Below are positions 16,302 to 25,044 of a stretch of 64,000 nucleotides of DNA, piece after piece. The DNA is from Acidobacteriota bacterium (GTDB taxonomy: Bacteria; Acidobacteriota; Blastocatellia; Pyrinomonadales; Pyrinomonadaceae), in NCBI GenBank assembly GCA_016716435.1, contig JADJWI010000008.1, positions 749,501 through 813,500 of the forward strand, given 5' to 3'. Position numbers and translations under genes: made by a program. Under the pieces are notes generated by a model. That model saw nothing but the letters and a program-made list of their open reading frames with translations, was not told the origin of the DNA and did no database searches. Within the stretch, counting starts at the first letter, position 1. Each line of letters begins with the position of its first letter.

Positions 16302-16856
16302 TTAGCTGCGTTCGTAAAAACTCAATCGCGTCTCGCCTTGTTTCAGGATACGCCAGCGGCGAATATGTCCGACCGCGTCCGGAAGCACGGTTTTCGCGTG
16401 GTGCTCGACCACAAGCAGGCCGCCATCCTTTAGCAAACGGCTGGCGGCGGTGCCAAATTCGTGAAGCACGGGCGAATAGTTCATCTCATATGGCGGATCA
16501 AAGAAGACTATGTCCCAGCCCTCGGCATGTTCGCGACCGGTAAAGTTTTCGGCCGAGAGAGAGAGCACCTCGGTTTGGTCCTCAGGAACGACGAGCGTGT
16601 CAAGATTTTCTTCGATCAGGGCACATGATCGCCGTGAACGGTCAACGAATGTAGCGTGTTTGGCTCCGCGTGAGATCGCCTCGATACCAATTGCTCCCGT
16701 TCCGGCGCAGAGGTCCAGGAAGCGTGTATGCTCGTCGATCTTCGGGGCAAGAATGTTAAAGAGCGTCTCGCGAAGGCGGTCCGAGGTCGGACGTGTGCGG
16801 TTATCCGCGGGGCTTTTCAAGATCCGGCCGCCGTAAGTCCCTGCAATGACACGCAT
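16302..16856 (-). CDS. rsmD: 16S rRNA (guanine(966)-N2)-methyltransferase
   Basis: Methylates G966 of 16S rRNA with S-adenosylmethionine during 30S maturation. The 184-residue length is standard. The N-terminal MRVIAGTYGGR and RPTSDRLRETLFNIL, the SAM loop LDLCAGTGAIGIEA (about 45-58) and the catalytic FFDPPY (about 118-123) are all present. It starts 6 bases after the stop of recG and is followed by the DMT transporter. Confidence 0.96.
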   Translation of the reverse strand: MRVIAGTYGGRILKSPADNRTRPTSDRLRETLFNILAPKIDEHTRFLDLCAGTGAIGIEAISRGAKHATFVDRSRRSCALIEENLDTLVVPEDQTEVLSLSAENFTGREHAEGWDIVFFDPPYEMNYSPVLHEFGTAASRLLKDGGLLVVEHHAKTVLPDAVGHIRRWRILKQGETRLSFYERS

Positions 16857-16862
16857 AAACTC

Positions 16863-19148
16863 CTATCCTATCCCAGCGAGGCGATATTTCGAATCGCCGC
16901 GGACACGTTTGATAAGAGCGGCAGTCTCAGGGTTCACCCTTTTTGCGGCAAGGAGTTTTTCGGCGTCCCCGCGAGCGGCCTCTAGGATCTCAAAATCGCG
17001 GATGATATTGGCGATCTTGAACATCTGAACGCCCGATTGCCGCGTGCCGAAAAGCTCGCCTTCTCCGCGGAGTTCGAGGTCCTTTTCAGCGATCTTGAAG
17101 CCATCGTTCGTCTTTTCCATTATCCCGAGCCGTTCTTTGGCGACCGCCGTCTTTTTGTCGCCGGTCAGCAGCACGCAGTAGCTCTGCTCCGCACCGCGGC
17201 CAACGCGTCCGCGAAGCTGATGTAGCTGCGAAAGGCCGAATCGCTCGGCGTGTTCGATGACCATCGTCGAGGCATTGGGCACATCTACGCCGACCTCGAT
17301 CACGGTCGTCGACACGAGCACCTCGGCCTCGCCCGCGACGAATGCCCGCATCATCGCTTCCTTTTCATCGCTTCTCATCTTGCCGTGGAGCAGGCCGACC
17401 GAACGGTGCGGGAAAACACGCTGGCGCAGTTCTTCATACATAGCGGTCGCGGCCTTTAGGTCGAGCTTCTCGGATTCGTCAATAAGCGGATAAACGACAT
17501 AAGCCTGCCGGCCAAGCTTCAGCTCGCGTTCGATGCCTTTATAGACACCGACACGTTTGTCTTCACCGACGACGACCGTCTTGATCGGCGTTCGCCCGGG
17601 CGGAAGCTCGTCGATCACAGAAACATCGAGGTCGCCGTAAACCGTCATTGCAAGCGACCGCGGGATCGGAGTCGCGGTCATGACGAGGACGTCCGGATTC
17701 AGGCCGCTTTTCTTGAGTGCGGCCCGCTGTAGCACGCCAAACCTGTGCTGTTCATCAATAACGGCAAGGCCGAGGTTCTCGAACTCGACGCCATCTTGAA
17801 TTATCGCGTGTGTCCCGATGACGATCTGCACTTCACCCGTGGCGATGGCGTTGCGGGCTTTCTTTTTTTCGGCCGCCTTTAAGCTGCCCGTAAGCAGACG
17901 GACCGAATAACCGGCGGGCTCGAAGAATCGGACCGCGTTGCGGAAATGCTGTTCGGCGAGTATTTCGGTCGGAGCCATCAGCGCCGTTTGATAGCCGTTC
18001 TCGGCCGCGGCGAACATGGCGATGAATGCGACGATCGTCTTGCCGCTTCCGACGTCGCCCTGGATGAGCCGGTTCATCGGAGCGTCCGACGTCATATCGC
18101 CAAATATCTGCTTGACAACGCGGCGTTGAGCCTCGGTTAGCTTAAAGGGAAGCAGCTCAGCGATGCGTTTCTTGACCGTCTCGTTTATCTCAATAACTGC
18201 GCCTTTCGGTTCCTTCTTTCGCTCGCCGCGGACGAGTTGCAGGGCGAATGAAAGCCAGAAGAATTCCTCGTAGATCAGCCGCCGGTGAGCATCGCTCCGA
18301 TACCGCTCATAATCTGAGATCGATGCAGTTTCGGGTGGGAAGTGGACCTCGCACATCGCGTCGCCGCGGCTGATCAATCGATTGGACCGGACCAGTTCGT
18401 CAGGCAGAAACTCACCGATCGAGCCGCGGTCGAGCACACGCGTGACGGCATAAACGATCTCGCGAAGCCGCTTTGTTTGAAACGGGCCGAGCTTGCGGTA
18501 AACGGGTACGTGGCGGGCGGTGTGGATGGTCGCAAACTCAGCATTCGATTCATCTGCGCCGAGTTCGTCTTCGGATCCTTCTTCATTGTCGGCAATCAAC
18601 GGAAGTTCGACTGCGGCTTCGTCATCCGGGAGAACTTCGAGTTCATCGGGCTTTGTGACCTTGAGGACGAATGTATTTCGCCGACCGTCCCACTCCCATC
18701 GGCCGTGGGCCACGAAGCGAACACCGCGTTTGAACTTGCCCGTATAGAATTCGATTGCGTGTTTTGCGGCCTTGCCTGACAGGAACCACATCACTACGAC
18801 GGGCTTTCTGACGCGTTCGCGGTCGCTGCCGGTTATCTCAAAGATATATAGCGGCGGCTGCTTCGGCCCGCGGTTTTTACCGACCTGAAAGGCACCCGAA
18901 ACTCGTACGTGAAGCTCGACCGAGGCTTCTAGGCCGTCATAGAGTTGATCGATCGGGAGCAAATTCGAGCGGTCTTCATAACGCGTTGGAAAGTAGGAAA
19001 GAAGGTCCTCGACCGTCGATTCGAGCGGCTCAGGCCGCCCGGCGTAGGCTCCGACCGCGGCCGCGAGCTTTCGAGCCATTGTCGCCGAAAGATGGACCTC
19101 GGGAAACCGCGGTAGCTCAAGGATAGGAGTTTCAAGCGTAAGGGGCAT
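16863..19148 (-). CDS. recG: ATP-dependent DNA helicase RecG
   Basis: Branch-migrating helicase that reverses stalled forks and processes Holliday junctions. At 761 residues it is slightly longer than E. coli RecG (693). An N-terminal region precedes the OB-fold wedge (about 60-190). An acidic insertion (about 185-205, EEGSEDELGADES) is unusual. Helicase motifs follow: I GDVGSGKT (about 363), II DEQHRFG, III TATPIPRSLAMTVYGDLD, and VI QLRGRVGRG. The C-terminal TRG-type end is intact. It is the first gene of the rsmD-DMT-aroC run. Confidence 0.97.
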   Translation of the reverse strand: MPLTLETPILELPRFPEVHLSATMARKLAAAVGAYAGRPEPLESTVEDLLSYFPTRYEDRSNLLPIDQLYDGLEASVELHVRVSGAFQVGKNRGPKQPPLYIFEITGSDRERVRKPVVVMWFLSGKAAKHAIEFYTGKFKRGVRFVAHGRWEWDGRRNTFVLKVTKPDELEVLPDDEAAVELPLIADNEEGSEDELGADESNAEFATIHTARHVPVYRKLGPFQTKRLREIVYAVTRVLDRGSIGEFLPDELVRSNRLISRGDAMCEVHFPPETASISDYERYRSDAHRRLIYEEFFWLSFALQLVRGERKKEPKGAVIEINETVKKRIAELLPFKLTEAQRRVVKQIFGDMTSDAPMNRLIQGDVGSGKTIVAFIAMFAAAENGYQTALMAPTEILAEQHFRNAVRFFEPAGYSVRLLTGSLKAAEKKKARNAIATGEVQIVIGTHAIIQDGVEFENLGLAVIDEQHRFGVLQRAALKKSGLNPDVLVMTATPIPRSLAMTVYGDLDVSVIDELPPGRTPIKTVVVGEDKRVGVYKGIERELKLGRQAYVVYPLIDESEKLDLKAATAMYEELRQRVFPHRSVGLLHGKMRSDEKEAMMRAFVAGEAEVLVSTTVIEVGVDVPNASTMVIEHAERFGLSQLHQLRGRVGRGAEQSYCVLLTGDKKTAVAKERLGIMEKTNDGFKIAEKDLELRGEGELFGTRQSGVQMFKIANIIRDFEILEAARGDAEKLLAAKRVNPETAALIKRVRGDSKYRLAGIG

Positions 19149-19208
19149 TGCTTGGAAAGGATTCTAGCAGAAACTCCGGCGGGCTTGCATTAACGCGATG
19201 AACGGCCC

Positions 19209-19910
19209 TCAGGTCTCGAGAGTGAACGGGTTGAAGTTCGTGTCTTTGTCGTAATGATCGACGTTCTCAGTTCGCTTAAGGAAGCCGACGATGATGTAGG
19301 TGAAGGGCGTTGCGAGAACCTCCCAGAGCACCTTCAGGATATAGTTGCCGATCATAACGCTAACGACCTGCTCGGTCGGCCAGACGCCGAGGAACGCGAC
19401 CGGATAAAAGATCAGGCTGTCTGCCATTTCGCCGAATATGGTCGAGCCGATGGTCCGGGTCCAAAGCCAGCGGCCGCGTGTCAGCAGCTTCATCTTTGCG
19501 AGAACAAATGAATTGACGAACTCGCCCGCCCAAAAACCGAGTACGGAAGCCGCGACGATCCGCGGCGTTTGCCCGAAGATCATGTTCACCGCTTCGACAT
19601 ATTCCGGCGGCATCGTTCGAGCGACCGGGAGATTGGTGACCGTTACGGCCATCAGCGAGGCAAAGATCAAGGCACCGAAGCCGGCCCAGATGACCCGCCG
19701 CGAGCGGGCGTATCCATAAACCTCAGTAAGGATATCGCCGAAAAGATAGCTGATCGGGAAAAAGAGGACGCCGGCCCCATAGATGTATTCACCGTAGAAG
19801 GGCAGGTTTACATAAGAGACCTTATGGACGCCGATCAGGTTAGAACACAAAATGACCGCGACGAATGCGGCCATTATCAGGTCGTAATATTTGAATTGCC
19901 GTGTTGCCAA
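19209..19910 (-). CDS. yhhQ: Queuosine precursor transporter (YhhQ/VUT family)
   Basis: Inner-membrane protein of 233 residues with about six helices. The YhhQ pattern is clear: FGDILTEVYGYARSRRVIWAG after the second helix and TIGSTIFGEMADSLIF further on. YhhQ imports 7-cyano- or 7-aminomethyl-7-deazaguanine for queuosine tRNA modification, which fits with tgt at 61.7 kb in the same window. The start is TTG at 19910; no better one is visible. No que biosynthesis genes are nearby, so salvage is likely, but they could lie elsewhere. Confidence 0.92.
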   Translation of the reverse strand: MATRQFKYYDLIMAAFVAVILCSNLIGVHKVSYVNLPFYGEYIYGAGVLFFPISYLFGDILTEVYGYARSRRVIWAGFGALIFASLMAVTVTNLPVARTMPPEYVEAVNMIFGQTPRIVAASVLGFWAGEFVNSFVLAKMKLLTRGRWLWTRTIGSTIFGEMADSLIFYPVAFLGVWPTEQVVSVMIGNYILKVLWEVLATPFTYIIVGFLKRTENVDHYDKDTNFNPFTLET

Positions 19911-19975
19911 GCAGGTCAGGGAACGCCTTGGTTTATAGGATCAAGTCTAGCAAAAGTAAAAGGTTATGCAATACG

Positions 19976-20012
19976 AAAAACCGGAGCACGCTCGAAAACG
20001 TGCTCCGGAAAA
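19976..20012 (-). terminator. Strong terminator of rpsT
   Basis: CCGGAGCACG (19981-19990), an 8-base loop, CGTGCTCCGG (19999-20008). On the minus strand the stem is followed by TTTTT; A's on the other side make it nearly symmetric. It lies 20 bases after the rpsT stop. Confidence 0.9.
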
Positions 20013-20031
20013 AGGAGGAATATAGAAAACA

Positions 20032-20301
20032 CTACTGTTGGGCTATGGCCGATACATGCTTGGTAAGCCGAGCTTTGTAACGGGCCGCCGTGTTGCGGTG
20101 AATAACGCCCTTATTTACCGACTTATCGATAAGCGAAACGGTCTCGCCGAGCAGTTCAGTGCTCGTTTTGGAATCTGCGGCTCCGATGGCCGTACGAAGT
20201 TTCTTGATCTGCGTCCGGAGCTTACCACGGTTCGAGCGGTTGATCTCGCGACGCTTTTCGTTCTGTCGTATCCGCTTTTCGGCTGATTTATGATTTGCCA
20301 T
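20032..20301 (-). CDS. rpsT: 30S ribosomal protein S20
   Basis: Small-subunit protein that binds 16S rRNA early in assembly. The 89 residues are the usual length, starting MANHKSAEKRIRQNEKRR, with the typical GVIHRNTAARYKARLTKHV end. It is a complete transcription unit: a consensus sigma-70 promoter 43 bases upstream (20344-20372) and a strong terminator just downstream. S20 autoregulates in E. coli by a non-AUG start; here the start is ATG. Confidence 0.97.
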   Translation of the reverse strand: MANHKSAEKRIRQNEKRREINRSNRGKLRTQIKKLRTAIGAADSKTSTELLGETVSLIDKSVNKGVIHRNTAARYKARLTKHVSAIAQQ

Positions 20302-20343
20302 TCTTAACTGTCCTCAAAAGCTGCCCTTATCGGCAAACTCCAA

Positions 20344-20372
20344 ATAATAGTACCTGGCCCCGTCCAAGTCAA
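20344..20372 (-). promoter_or_regulatory. Sigma-70 promoter of rpsT
   Basis: On the minus strand TTGACT, exactly 17 bases, then TATTAT. This is close to the housekeeping consensus. The -35 box overlaps the last bases of the J-domain gene. The transcript would start near 20337, about 36 bases before rpsT. Confidence 0.75.
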
Positions 20373-21181
20373 GTTTCCAGACGGGTCAAAACCGAGTGGG
20401 CTAGGTCGGCGATCATTACAAATATGGGCGGGTAAAACACGAACTCCGGGTTAAGGGTCACAGAAAAGATTCTCGGCATCGTGACGGCGAGAAACTGCGA
20501 GTAATTTCCGATGACCAGGCCGAGTGTAAAACTCGCAACAACCGAACCGAGGATCAGTGCGCCGATGGTTAGCCGCGAATACGGCTTTCCGCTTTCCGGC
20601 TGAGCTTCGAAAAGAGAATCGTGAATCTCGGAATCATCGTAGGTGAACCGGTCGAGCCCCTGCCGAATGCGGCCGTAAATATGAAAAAGCCCAGCGGCGA
20701 AAAGAAAGACGATCACGATCTTTATGATGACCGGAGCATTCAAGAAGTAATGCGGCTTGCCAAACGCGACGAGGAAGGTCGAAAGTATCAACGCGACCGC
20801 GGGAAAGATAAGCTTCTGAAGCTCGGCCGCCTGCCGGCGTTCTTCGGCGACCATGCGGTTGATTATCTCGTTGTAACGATGCTCGTAAACGAGTTGCCGC
20901 CAGCGGCGGGCGTGGCTATTGCGTGAAGTGAAGATCGAATCGTCGCCGCTGCCGTTGCCATTCTGGTACTGATGTTCAAGGAGTTTGCGGTCGTAGCGGG
21001 CCCGTTCACGCGGACTTCCGAGCACTTCATAGGCCTCGGCGATCGCCGCAAATGCTTTCGCCGTCTCCTCGGAGCCCTCGTTTTTATCGGGATGCAGCTC
21101 TCGCGCAAGACGGCGGTAGGCCGACTTGATCTCGTTCTTCGAGGCTCGCTGCGAAACCTTTAGGACGTCGTAATAATTCAC
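20369..21181 (-). CDS. J-domain membrane protein
   Basis: Protein of 270 residues that starts with a J domain (about 1-65: NYYDVLKVSQRASKNEIK, then the HPD tripeptide in ELHPDKNEG), which stimulates Hsp70/DnaK ATPase. A basic helix, then about four hydrophobic segments (about 135-160, 165-185, 210-235, 245-265) anchor it in the membrane, unlike soluble DnaJ. There is no Cys-rich zinc domain. The frame can extend to a TTG at 21277, but an extended -10 (TGTTATACT) lies inside that extension, so the GTG at 21181 directly before the J domain is preferred. It probably recruits DnaK to membrane clients. Confidence 0.8.
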   Translation of the reverse strand: MNYYDVLKVSQRASKNEIKSAYRRLARELHPDKNEGSEETAKAFAAIAEAYEVLGSPRERARYDRKLLEHQYQNGNGSGDDSIFTSRNSHARRWRQLVYEHRYNEIINRMVAEERRQAAELQKLIFPAVALILSTFLVAFGKPHYFLNAPVIIKIVIVFLFAAGLFHIYGRIRQGLDRFTYDDSEIHDSLFEAQPESGKPYSRLTIGALILGSVVASFTLGLVIGNYSQFLAVTMPRIFSVTLNPEFVFYPPIFVMIADLAHSVLTRLET

Positions 21182-21292
21182 TGACCGAATGCTCGAACCG
21201 ATAACAAAATGTGGGGAGCGGAGTCGGGTGGTGGAGCCCCCGATTTCTTCAAAAGTATAACATATTCCATGCTGCAATTTCTGCCGAAACTA

Positions 21293-21742
21293 CTACTCTA
21301 ACCGATCGATTTGCAGGCTTATCGGCGAAGCTCCGGCCAACTTTACTGCATCGACGATCCGGGCGACCGACCCGTAATCGAGGCCCTTCGGGGCTTTGAT
21401 AAAGACCGTGCGTTCGATGTCTGTCTTGCCGGTTTGGGGATCGGTCCGGAAAGCGTGGATCGCAATCCGTTCGGCAAGTGTTTCTCGGATCACCGAAACG
21501 AGTGCATCGGGTTCGGCGATGGTTGCGATCGGATCGCTTTGGTTGACGGAAAGACTGCCGTTGCGGTCGGCGTTTACGATGATCGTGTCCGGATTGGGCT
21601 TGACCGGCAATGCGTCCGCCGGCTCGGAAGGAACCCGCGTTTCGAGGCTGCTTGGGCGGGTTGGTGTGATGATCATGAAGATGATCAGAAGGACGAGTAG
21701 AACGTCTATAAGCGGGGTCACATTTATTTCGGGCTGGTTCAT
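21293..21742 (-). CDS. exbD: ExbD/TolR-family biopolymer transport protein
   Basis: Inner-membrane protein of 149 residues with one N-terminal helix (about 12-32, INVTPLIDVLLVLLIIFMI), carrying the conserved Asp needed for proton-driven motion, and a periplasmic domain. ExbD and TolR use proton flow with ExbB/TolQ to drive TonB or Tol. No exbB, tonB or tolQ is adjacent, so it is an orphan copy. The ATG at 21742 has GGAGGA seven bases upstream; a GTG ten codons earlier is possible but less likely. Confidence 0.9.
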   Translation of the reverse strand: MNQPEINVTPLIDVLLVLLIIFMIITPTRPSSLETRVPSEPADALPVKPNPDTIIVNADRNGSLSVNQSDPIATIAEPDALVSVIRETLAERIAIHAFRTDPQTGKTDIERTVFIKAPKGLDYGSVARIVDAVKLAGASPISLQIDRLE

Positions 21743-21806
21743 TTCGGGTTCCTCCAATATGTTTTTAGACACCGAAATGGAGAAATTGTTCCCGAACGCC
21801 CGACTT

Positions 21807-23180
21807 CTATTTCACGCACAGAGCTTGAAGGAGAGCTTTTGCCTTGAGCAGCGATTCGCGGTATTCGCTGTCGGGGTCGCTATCGATCACAACGCCGCCG
21901 CCGACGTTAAAGACAGAACGATTATCGGAGATCGTGATCGTGCGGATCGCGACGTTCGTATCAATGAACGGCCCAAGTTTCTCGAAGACGTTGCCGCCGA
22001 CGGCGATGCCGACCGATCCCATCGAGAGCCCACGAGCCACCAGCTCGATCTCGCCGATGAGCTGCATTGTCCGGACCTTTGGGGCTCCGGTGATCGAGCC
22101 GCTCGGGAAAAGTGAAAGCAGCACCTCGCGGAGTCCCGCGTCCTGCCGAAGCCTGCCGCTCACGGTTGATACCAGATGAAAAAGCGTCGCGTGTTCCTCG
22201 ATGGTGCAGAGCTGGTCAACAGCGACCGATCCGTATTCGCAAATGCGGCCGAGGTCGTTGCGGAGCAGATCGACGATCATCGTGTTCTCGGCCCGATCCT
22301 TTGCACTCGCCGCGAGAGCCTCGCGGAGTGCCGCGTCTTCTTGCCGATCGGCACCGCGTTTGATCGTGCCCTTGATCGGAGCGACAGTTATTCGATCGCC
22401 CTCGATGCGAAAGAACCGCTCGGGCGATGAAGATACGACCGCCGTCTCGCCACGTTGAACGAAAGCGGCAAAGGCGGACGGATTTTGGCTCCGCAGCCTC
22501 CTGAAGACCTCGCCAGCAGGAATCGCGTCTTCAAACTCGATCGCAAACTGCTGCGTCAGGTTTGCTTGGTAAGTATCGCCGCGGCGGATGTGTTCCTTTA
22601 CCAGGTTGACGGCAGCGACGTACTCGTCTTTCGTAAAGCTCGATCTGACCGCACGTGCCGCGGAAATGCCGCCGATCGGCTTTGCGGCCGTAGTTAGAAG
22701 GCTCTCGATCTCATCGAAGCGAGCTTCGTTTCCATCAATGTATGTTTTCCCGGTCGCGTAATCGTGGATGGTCAGAGCGTTGAACTGGGCAACGTATGCC
22801 AGCGGTTCTTTCGACTCTGCAGTTTCGGGAATTTGTATCGGTTTTGGTTGGAGCGAGGCACCGAACTCGTAAGAGAGAGTGAAGATCGAGGAGTAGTTCT
22901 TGTTGAGAAGGCTTGCGAGTTCACTTAAGCCTTCTAGTCCGCCCGTTCGCACCTCGAACGTCTCTACCGGATCAACGCCGGCGATGAGAAGATGCGAACC
23001 GAGATACCCGACGCCGGAGCTGTCCAAAATCGCCGCTCGCCGCTCCGGCGGAAGCGCGGAAAACGCATTGACCACATCGGCGGCTGTTGCACTGATCTCC
23101 TTCACCGAAATGGATGATATCACGCCCGCCTTTGCGTTTTTCAAAATCGCTGAATTGACGTAATATACCTCAGACCTCAC
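21807..23180 (-). CDS. pabB: Aminodeoxychorismate synthase component I
   Basis: Chorismate-binding enzyme of up to 457 residues that makes 4-amino-4-deoxychorismate for folate. The PIKGT motif (in VAPIKGTIKRG) has the active-site lysine of PabB, where TrpE has PIAGT. SGSITGAPKVRTMQLIGEIE and RGLSMGSVGIAVGG complete the conserved core. The glutamine amidotransferase (pabA) and lyase (pabC) are not in the window. The listed start is GTG at 23180, only 24 bases from the divergent permease; a GTG about 19 codons in (near VISSISVKE) would leave more room for promoters and may be the true start. Confidence 0.88.
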   Translation of the reverse strand: MRSEVYYVNSAILKNAKAGVISSISVKEISATAADVVNAFSALPPERRAAILDSSGVGYLGSHLLIAGVDPVETFEVRTGGLEGLSELASLLNKNYSSIFTLSYEFGASLQPKPIQIPETAESKEPLAYVAQFNALTIHDYATGKTYIDGNEARFDEIESLLTTAAKPIGGISAARAVRSSFTKDEYVAAVNLVKEHIRRGDTYQANLTQQFAIEFEDAIPAGEVFRRLRSQNPSAFAAFVQRGETAVVSSSPERFFRIEGDRITVAPIKGTIKRGADRQEDAALREALAASAKDRAENTMIVDLLRNDLGRICEYGSVAVDQLCTIEEHATLFHLVSTVSGRLRQDAGLREVLLSLFPSGSITGAPKVRTMQLIGEIELVARGLSMGSVGIAVGGNVFEKLGPFIDTNVAIRTITISDNRSVFNVGGGVVIDSDPDSEYRESLLKAKALLQALCVK

Positions 23181-23204
23181 TTTCCGGTTCTATCCGTAAA
23201 ATTT

Positions 23205-24716
23205 ATGACCCTCGACACAAACGACAAGCACTCACTAGTACGTGGACTTGGACTCATCGCCGCTGCCTCGGTGATCATCGGTAACGTTATTGGTACCGGT
23301 GTGTTCTTTAAGGCAAGGATCATGACCTGCAACGTCGGCGAACCGACGTGGGTAATCATTGCGTGGGTTGCCGCCGGCCTTCTCGCTCTCGCGGGTTCGC
23401 TGACCTACGCCGAGCTTACGGCGATGAAGCCGCAGGCAAGCGCGGAGTATGTTCTTCTCCGTGACGCTTACGGCAAGGTCTCAGCCTTTCTATACGGCTG
23501 GATGCAGATGCTCATCGCAAAGACCGGTTCGATGGCCGCTCTTGGTGTTGCATTTGCGATCGCCCTGAATAGCTATCTGGACGAAAAGCTTGGTTATACT
23601 CTTCTCTCGATTCCTGTCGGCGGGTCAAATGTTGAGATCACTACGCTGCAGATCATCGCCATAATGGCGATCATCATCTTCACTACGCTTAACAGTGCGT
23701 CGGTTGCTATCAGCGGCCGGATCGCGACTGTGCTCACCTTCGTTAAGATCGCTCTCGTCGTGCTCGTCGGGCTCGGAGCTTTCATGTTCGTGACCGGCGG
23801 CAGTTTTGAAAATTTCGGAATGACCTCAGCCGGGGCAGAGTGCCTTGACGTAGCAGAATCGCAGAGATACGGGCATGTCAATTATTCGTTCTTTGCCGGA
23901 TTTGCGGCGGCGATGCTCGGGGCACTTTGGGGCTACGACGGCTGGAATCAGCTTACGTTCGTCGCCGGTGAAGTTAAGGATCCGAACCGCAACATCCCGC
24001 TCGCGATCATCGGCAGCACCGTACTTATCATGGTGCTTTATGTGTTCGTTCACATCGCATACTTCTACGTGCTCGATCCGGCCGCGATCGCCTCTGTTGA
24101 CAAGGACGTCGCAGTGGCCAATGTCGTGCTCGGTAAGTTTTTCGCGGCGGATGCTGCAACAATGCTGACCGGAGTCGCCGTGGCCATCTTTACAATGGGC
24201 CTCGTGCTGTCGTCGCTTGGTTCGCTGCATACATCGATATTGGCCGGTGCCCGCGTTCCATACGCGATGGCACGCGACCGGCAGTTCTTCTCGCGGTTCG
24301 GCACGCTTTCGGTCTCCGGCGTTCCGATCGCCTCTCTGATACTTCAGGGAACTTGGGCGATCCTGCTCATTCTCTCGGATTCGCTCTGGCGGCTCTATAA
24401 CCCCGATAGTGCACTTTTCGACATGTTGACCAACTACGTGGTCTTCGGCTCGTTCATCTTTTACGCGCTGATAACCTCGACGGTCTTCATCTTCCGCAAG
24501 CGATATCCGGATGCCGAACGGCCATACAAGACCTTTGGTTACCCGGTCGTTCCGATCATTTTCCTTCTTGTGACGGCCTGGCTGTTGATCCAGACACTCT
24601 ACGACGATACGGCCAATTCGCTGATCGGTATCGGACTGATCCTGCTTGGCCTTCCGGTCTATTACTATATGAACGGCAGGAACAAGGACGCGGCGGTAGA
24701 AAATGACGATAAATGA
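23205..24716 (+). CDS. APC-superfamily amino-acid permease
   Basis: Inner-membrane carrier of 503 residues with about twelve helices. The first unwound helix has GNVIGTGVFFKARI and the sixth ALWGYDGWNQLTFVAGEV, the pattern of APA/LAT-type amino-acid and polyamine porters. The substrate is not determinable. The PilZ gene starts 14 bases before this gene's stop, so the pair is translationally coupled, linking transport to a c-di-GMP-type sensor domain. This is a different branch from the permease at 10.3 kb. Confidence 0.9.
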   Translation: MTLDTNDKHSLVRGLGLIAAASVIIGNVIGTGVFFKARIMTCNVGEPTWVIIAWVAAGLLALAGSLTYAELTAMKPQASAEYVLLRDAYGKVSAFLYGWMQMLIAKTGSMAALGVAFAIALNSYLDEKLGYTLLSIPVGGSNVEITTLQIIAIMAIIIFTTLNSASVAISGRIATVLTFVKIALVVLVGLGAFMFVTGGSFENFGMTSAGAECLDVAESQRYGHVNYSFFAGFAAAMLGALWGYDGWNQLTFVAGEVKDPNRNIPLAIIGSTVLIMVLYVFVHIAYFYVLDPAAIASVDKDVAVANVVLGKFFAADAATMLTGVAVAIFTMGLVLSSLGSLHTSILAGARVPYAMARDRQFFSRFGTLSVSGVPIASLILQGTWAILLILSDSLWRLYNPDSALFDMLTNYVVFGSFIFYALITSTVFIFRKRYPDAERPYKTFGYPVVPIIFLLVTAWLLIQTLYDDTANSLIGIGLILLGLPVYYYMNGRNKDAAVENDDK

Positions 24717-25041
24717 TAGAAGAAGCGGCCGCGAACGGCGTGCGGTCGCCCGGTCGAAGGTGACCGTTGACATCGAGTGGGAGAATCACCTCGGCCGGCA
24801 CAAAGGCACGATCAGCGACATTGGCGGGAAGGGGTGTTTCGTCCTAACCGGCGGCGATTTCGTCAATGGCGAGACGGTCTTTTTATATCTGCCGCTATCG
24901 ACCGGAAATCTAATGAGAATTCATGGCGAGATCGCAAACAATGTTTTTGAGATAGGATTTGCGGTCAAGTTCGAGGGGCTTTCGGAAACGGAGCTCGAAT
25001 TCATCGACAATTTTATCGCCTTTCACGCAGAGGAAAGCTAG
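24703..25041 (+). CDS. PilZ-domain protein
   Basis: Soluble 112-residue single-domain PilZ protein. The two c-di-GMP contact regions are visible: an Arg-rich N terminus (RRSGRERRAVAR, residues 6-17) and the DIGGKGC turn (about 39-45), where the usual D/NxSxxG has Gly in place of Ser. Such proteins relay c-di-GMP to motility or surface functions. It overlaps the permease gene by 14 bases and converges on murE with a 3-base gap. The Ser-to-Gly change could weaken ligand binding. Confidence 0.85.
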   Translation: MTINDRRSGRERRAVARSKVTVDIEWENHLGRHKGTISDIGGKGCFVLTGGDFVNGETVFLYLPLSTGNLMRIHGEIANNVFEIGFAVKFEGLSETELEFIDNFIAFHAEES

Positions 25042-25044
25042 ACG

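Noticed and set aside
23826..24773. 315-residue frame antisense to the APC permease at 23.2 kb
   Set aside because: Low-quality composition and complete overlap with a clear permease gene.
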